In this document: positions 33,816 to 36,466 of the stretch, one piece after another | Layout: every line of letters starts with the position of its first letter | Position numbering within the stretch: position 1 is the first letter of the stretch | DNA from: UBA6814 sp040753075 | GTDB lineage: Bacteria; Desulfobacterota; Desulfovibrionia; Desulfovibrionales; Desulfovibrionaceae | Direction: 5' to 3' | Length of the DNA stretch: 36,466 nucleotides | Assembly (NCBI GenBank): GCA_040753075.1 | Contig: JBFMHA010000031.1 | Span: forward strand, 1 to 36,466 | Made by a program: the position numbers and the translations under genes | The notes under the pieces: model-generated | What the model was told of the DNA's origin: nothing | Database searches by the model: none | The model's input: the letters and a program-made list of their open reading frames with translations, nothing else

Positions 33816-33949
33816 GAGGCAACCTGCCCGCCGCGCCTGCTTCCCAGGACCTCCACCCGCTCCGGGTCGAAGTCCCGGCCCGCCTTGCCCCGGATGTCAT
33901 AGGCGCGGAACACGTCGGGATTGACGGGCTTCCTCTTTTCCTCAACCAT
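33812..33949 (-). pseudogene. Truncated 5' fragment of a phosphomannomutase gene
   Basis: A 45-codon open frame begins MVEEKRKPVNPD and matches the intact mutase over 30 residues (KPVNPDVFRAYDIRG...RDFDPERVEVLG) with about 25 identical. After EVLG similarity stops abruptly near 33844 and the frame ends nine residues later. There is no SD, and the catalytic part is gone. It is a remnant or the recipient half of an insertion, not a working enzyme. Confidence 0.85.
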
Positions 33950-34034
33950 GCCGCCAGACTGCCGGAATCCCGACGCGGCAGGGGCTTCGTCTACCAAGAG
34001 GGGAGTGAGGGAAGGCAGGGGGGGGTGTCGCCTT
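33844..34034. repeat. Direct repeat copy B (degenerate 5' end and leader of the mutase gene)
   Basis: Matches 32374-32566 in the same orientation, covering both coding and leader parts. On the hflK side the match ends right at the candidate hflK promoter; on the ATPase side it ends after mutase codon ~30. Confidence 0.85.
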
Positions 34035-34061
34035 GACGCCCCCGCCCATCCCGCTTACTCT
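34033..34061 (+). promoter_or_regulatory. Candidate promoter of hflK
   Basis: TTGACG (34033-34038, 5 of 6), a 17-bp spacer and TACTCT (34056-34061, 3 of 6). The predicted start point is within a few bases of the hflK ATG at 34071, and no SD precedes that ATG, so the message could be nearly leaderless. Confidence 0.35.
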
Positions 34062-34070
34062 CCTCGGACT

Positions 34071-35159
34071 ATGAGCTGGGACTGGGACAAGCTGCAGCAG
34101 CGGCGACAGAGGCCTTTCGGCGGGGGCGGCGGCGGTGGCCGCGACAGCGGGGGCGGGGGCGGCGGCGGTCCGTCGTTCCCGGACTTCAGCGCGGACCTCA
34201 AGCGCATCAAGAACTTCCGCTTCCCGGTGTGGTGGTTCGCCATCCTCCTGGGCGTGCTCTGGCTGGCCTCGGGCCTCTACATCGTGGAGCCCGCGGAGAT
34301 CGGCGTGGTGCAGCGCTTCGGGGCCTACGACCGCCAGACCGAGCCGGGACTGCACTACCACCTGCCCTTCCCCATCGAGTACGTGCAGACCCCCAAGGTC
34401 ACCCAGGTGCGCCGCGCCGAGGTGGGCTTCCGCACCCTGGGCCGCGCCGGGTCGCAGCAGTTCCGCCTGGTGCCGGAAGAGTCGCTCATGCTCACCGGCG
34501 ACGAGAACATCGTGGACGTGCAGTTCATCGTCCAATACATGATCAAGGACGCGGTGCAGTACCTCTTCAACGTGAACGAGCCCGACCAGACCGTGAAGAA
34601 CGCGGCCGAGGCCGCCATGCGCGAGGTGGTGGGGTACAACCAGATCGACGCGGTGCTCACCACCAACAAGCTCGACATCCAGAACCACGCCCGCGACCTG
34701 ATGCAGACCATCCTGGACATCTACAAGACCGGCATCCACGTGCAGGCCGTGCAGCTGCAGGACGTGCACCCGCCCAAGGAGGTCATCGACGCCTTCAAGG
34801 ACGTGGCCTCGGCCCGCGAGGACAAGAGCCGGTTCATCAACGAGGCCGACGCCTACAAGAACGACATCCTGCCCAAGGCCCGGGGCCAGGCCGCGGTGCT
34901 CGTCAACCAGGCCACGGCCTACAAGGAGCAGGCCGTGCTGCGCGCCCGGGGCGAGGCCGACCGCTTCGCGTCGGTGCTCAAGGAATACAACAAGGCCAAG
35001 GAGGTCACGCGCTCCCGCCTCTACCTGGAAACCATGGAGCGCGTGCTGCAGAACCCTGAAATGGACAAGGTCATCATCTCCGACGAGGCCCTGACCAAGG
35101 CCGTGCCCTACCTGCCCCTCTCCCCGCGCGGCGGCGCGGGCCGCAAGGGAGGCGAGTGA
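34071..35159 (+). CDS. hflK: FtsH protease modulator HflK
   Basis: Inner-membrane SPFH/band-7 protein that with HflC forms the large cage around the FtsH protease. The 362 residues begin with the Gly-rich cytoplasmic segment typical of HflK (two runs of seven Gly at about 17-33), a TM at 52-71, then the SPFH domain (VEPAEIGVVQRFGAY, PGLHYHLPFPIE) and a coiled region (ARGQAAVLVNQATAYKEQAV). The stop overlaps the hflC start (TGATG). The start lacks a clear SD. Confidence 0.95.
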   Translation: MSWDWDKLQQRRQRPFGGGGGGGRDSGGGGGGGPSFPDFSADLKRIKNFRFPVWWFAILLGVLWLASGLYIVEPAEIGVVQRFGAYDRQTEPGLHYHLPFPIEYVQTPKVTQVRRAEVGFRTLGRAGSQQFRLVPEESLMLTGDENIVDVQFIVQYMIKDAVQYLFNVNEPDQTVKNAAEAAMREVVGYNQIDAVLTTNKLDIQNHARDLMQTILDIYKTGIHVQAVQLQDVHPPKEVIDAFKDVASAREDKSRFINEADAYKNDILPKARGQAAVLVNQATAYKEQAVLRARGEADRFASVLKEYNKAKEVTRSRLYLETMERVLQNPEMDKVIISDEALTKAVPYLPLSPRGGAGRKGGE

Positions 35160-36010
35160 TGGGCAAGAACAAGCTCGCCGTCCTGGCGGTGGTCGCCGCC
35201 CTGTTCGCCTTCGTGGCCATGGACGCCTTCTACACCGTGGACCAGACCCAGACCGCCATCGTGCTGCAGCTGGGCAAGCCCGTGAGCGGGGCCGTGGGGC
35301 CGGGCCTGCACTTCAAGAAGCCGCTCATCCAGAACGTGCTGCGCTTCGACGCCCGCATCCTGGAGTACGACTCCCTGCCCGCCGAGATCCTGACCAAGGA
35401 CAAGAAGAACATGCTGGTGGACAACTTCACCAAGTGGAAGATCGTGGACCCCCTCCAGTTCTACCGCACGGTGCAGACCATCCCCGGCGCCCAGGCCCGG
35501 CTCGACGACATCATCTACTCCGAGATGCGGGTGGCCCTGGGCCAGTACCTGCTCATCGAGGTGGTGAACCAGAAGCGCGCCGAGATCATGGACCAGGTGA
35601 GCAAGAAGGCCTCGGAGATCATCAGGGAGTACGGCATCGAGGTGGTGGACGTGCGCATCAAGCGCACCGACCTGCCGCCCGAGAACGAACGGGCCATCTT
35701 CGGCCGCATGCGCGCCGAACGCGAGCGCCAGGCCAAGCAGTACCGCTCCGAGGGCCAGGAGGAGTCGGCCAAGATCCGCTCCGACGCCGAGCGCGAGCGC
35801 ACCGTGATCCTGGCCGACGCCGAGCGCCAGTCCTCCATTCTGCGCGGCCAGGGCGACGCCGAGGCCACCAAGACCTACGCCCAGGCCCTGGAGCAGGGAC
35901 CGGACTTCTACTCCTTCCAGCGCTCCCTGGAGGCCTACGAGAAGAGCTTCCAGAACAACACCACCTTCGTCCTCACCCCGCAGAGCGAGTTCTTCAGGTA
36001 CCTGCGGTAG
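35159..36010 (+). CDS. hflC: FtsH protease modulator HflC
   Basis: Partner of HflK. 283 residues: TM at about 6-24, SPFH domain starting VDQTQTAIVLQLGKPV, the conserved VDVRIKRTDLPPEN, and a long charged coil (RMRAERERQAKQYRSEGQEE) with GDAEATKTYA. The ATG at 35159 overlaps the hflK stop by one base and has GGGAGG upstream; a GTG one codon earlier is possible. Cotranscribed with hflK and closed by a terminator. Confidence 0.96.
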   Translation: MGKNKLAVLAVVAALFAFVAMDAFYTVDQTQTAIVLQLGKPVSGAVGPGLHFKKPLIQNVLRFDARILEYDSLPAEILTKDKKNMLVDNFTKWKIVDPLQFYRTVQTIPGAQARLDDIIYSEMRVALGQYLLIEVVNQKRAEIMDQVSKKASEIIREYGIEVVDVRIKRTDLPPENERAIFGRMRAERERQAKQYRSEGQEESAKIRSDAERERTVILADAERQSSILRGQGDAEATKTYAQALEQGPDFYSFQRSLEAYEKSFQNNTTFVLTPQSEFFRYLR

Positions 36011-36034
36011 GGACCACGCGACCCGCACGGCATG

Positions 36035-36063
36035 GGGCGGCTCCGCAAGGGGCCGCCCTTTTT
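36035..36063 (+). terminator. Intrinsic terminator of hflKC
   Basis: GGGCGGC (36035-36041) pairs with GCCGCCC (36052-36058), extended inward by a G-T pair and two GC pairs to a GCAA tetraloop, followed by five Ts (36059-36063). Confidence 0.9.
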
Positions 36064-36178
36064 CGTGGCCGGCCGGGGGCAGGGGCGGATGATCCAGGCG
36101 TGGGCGGAGCGCCCCCCCGCCCCCCGCCCTCCTCGCCAATACCCCTCCTTCATGTTAGGGAAATCCCGGGTGCGGACC

Positions 36179-36466
36179 ATGGAGAAGGACGGCGGACACT
36201 GCGACGGCGCGCGCATCCCGGGCGTCGAGCTGCTGGGGTGCGGGAGGGTGGCCCGGAGGCTGCTGCCGGTGGGCCTGGTCTTTTCCATGGCCCTGCACCT
36301 GGCGGTGGTGGCGGGCGGGCTGTGGCTGGCCGCGGTGCTGCCGCACGCCGAGCCGCCCTCCGGGATCTACGAGGTGGATATCGTGCGGCCCGAGCCGCCG
36401 CCCCCGGCGGCCGCGCCCGCGCCCGAACCGCCGCCCGAGCCCGCGGCCCAGCCGGAGCCGGACAAG
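36179..36466 (+). CDS. TonB/TolA-like energy transducer, N-terminus only
   Basis: 96 codons are readable to the window edge. The layout is a short cytoplasmic N-terminus, one TM (about 31-53, GLVFSMALHLAVVAGGLWLAA), YEVDIVRPE, then a Pro/Glu/Ala-rich periplasmic spacer (PEPPPPAAAPAPEPPPEP). This is the architecture of TonB or TolA, which couple the proton gradient to outer-membrane transport or integrity. An in-frame ATG at 36152 is an alternative start; neither has a good SD. The C-terminal domain that would separate TonB from TolA is outside the window. Confidence 0.75.
   Translation, partial: MEKDGGHCDGARIPGVELLGCGRVARRLLPVGLVFSMALHLAVVAGGLWLAAVLPHAEPPSGIYEVDIVRPEPPPPAAAPAPEPPPEPAAQPEPDK

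Noticed and set aside
34018..34025. Run of eight G upstream of hflK
   Set aside because: Single homopolymer in a purine-rich leader, matched imperfectly in the other repeat copy; no evidence of phase variation.
36111..36136. C-rich tract before the TonB-like gene
   Set aside because: Looks like base-composition bias; no promoter or operator symmetry could be recognised.

Overview
The window is very GC-rich, densely coding, and reads like a chromosome of a sulfate-reducing deltaproteobacterium of the Desulfovibrionales. The pointers are a tetraheme c-type cytochrome, a chemoreceptor with its own c-type heme motif, a tungsten/molybdenum-type aldehyde:ferredoxin oxidoreductase with a four-cluster ferredoxin, and the gene order rpmF-plsX-fabH-fabG-acpP-fabF-glyA-rib genes-nusB-leuS. 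No tRNA, rRNA, CRISPR array or transposase was seen.

Region 1 (1-19592, all minus strand) is a housekeeping super-cluster. Reading in the direction of transcription it runs yceD, rpmF, plsX, fabH, fabG, acpP, fabF, glyA, a dCMP deaminase, ribD, ribE, ribBA, ribH, nusB, an unrecognised conserved-looking gene, leuS, lptE, holA, radC, acyP and lon (lon runs off the left edge). Most junctions overlap or are only a few bases long, and a good promoter sits just upstream of yceD. It joins membrane lipid initiation, one-carbon metabolism, the complete riboflavin branch, ribosome and tRNA charging functions, outer-membrane assembly and replication. Hairpins between fabH and fabG, before acpP and before lon may set relative expression.

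Region 2 (19749-22405, plus strand) holds rpmB with a textbook terminator, then a small PilZ protein behind a near-consensus promoter, then glnS with its own terminator.

Region 3 (22481-31018, minus strand) is accessory and redox-oriented. It holds a tetraheme cytochrome followed nine bases later by a heme-binding methyl-accepting chemotaxis protein, then a 366-bp gap with an orphan TetR-operator-like palindrome. Next come a MacAB-like efflux set (adaptor, ATPase, permease) and an aldehyde:ferredoxin oxidoreductase translationally coupled to a 16-cysteine ferredoxin.

Region 4 (31059-36466) has an intact phosphomannomutase/phosphoglucomutase gene (minus). Next to it is a STAND/archaeal-type ATPase gene (minus) that separates the intact gene from a second, degenerate copy of its leader and first ~30 codons. 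The ATPase promoter is embedded in a symmetric array of four ATTATG half-sites. Beyond it are hflK-hflC (plus) with a terminator, and the start of a TonB-like gene cut by the right edge. The ATPase cassette with its duplicated flanks is the most unusual structure in the window. The heme chemoreceptor/cytochrome pair is second.
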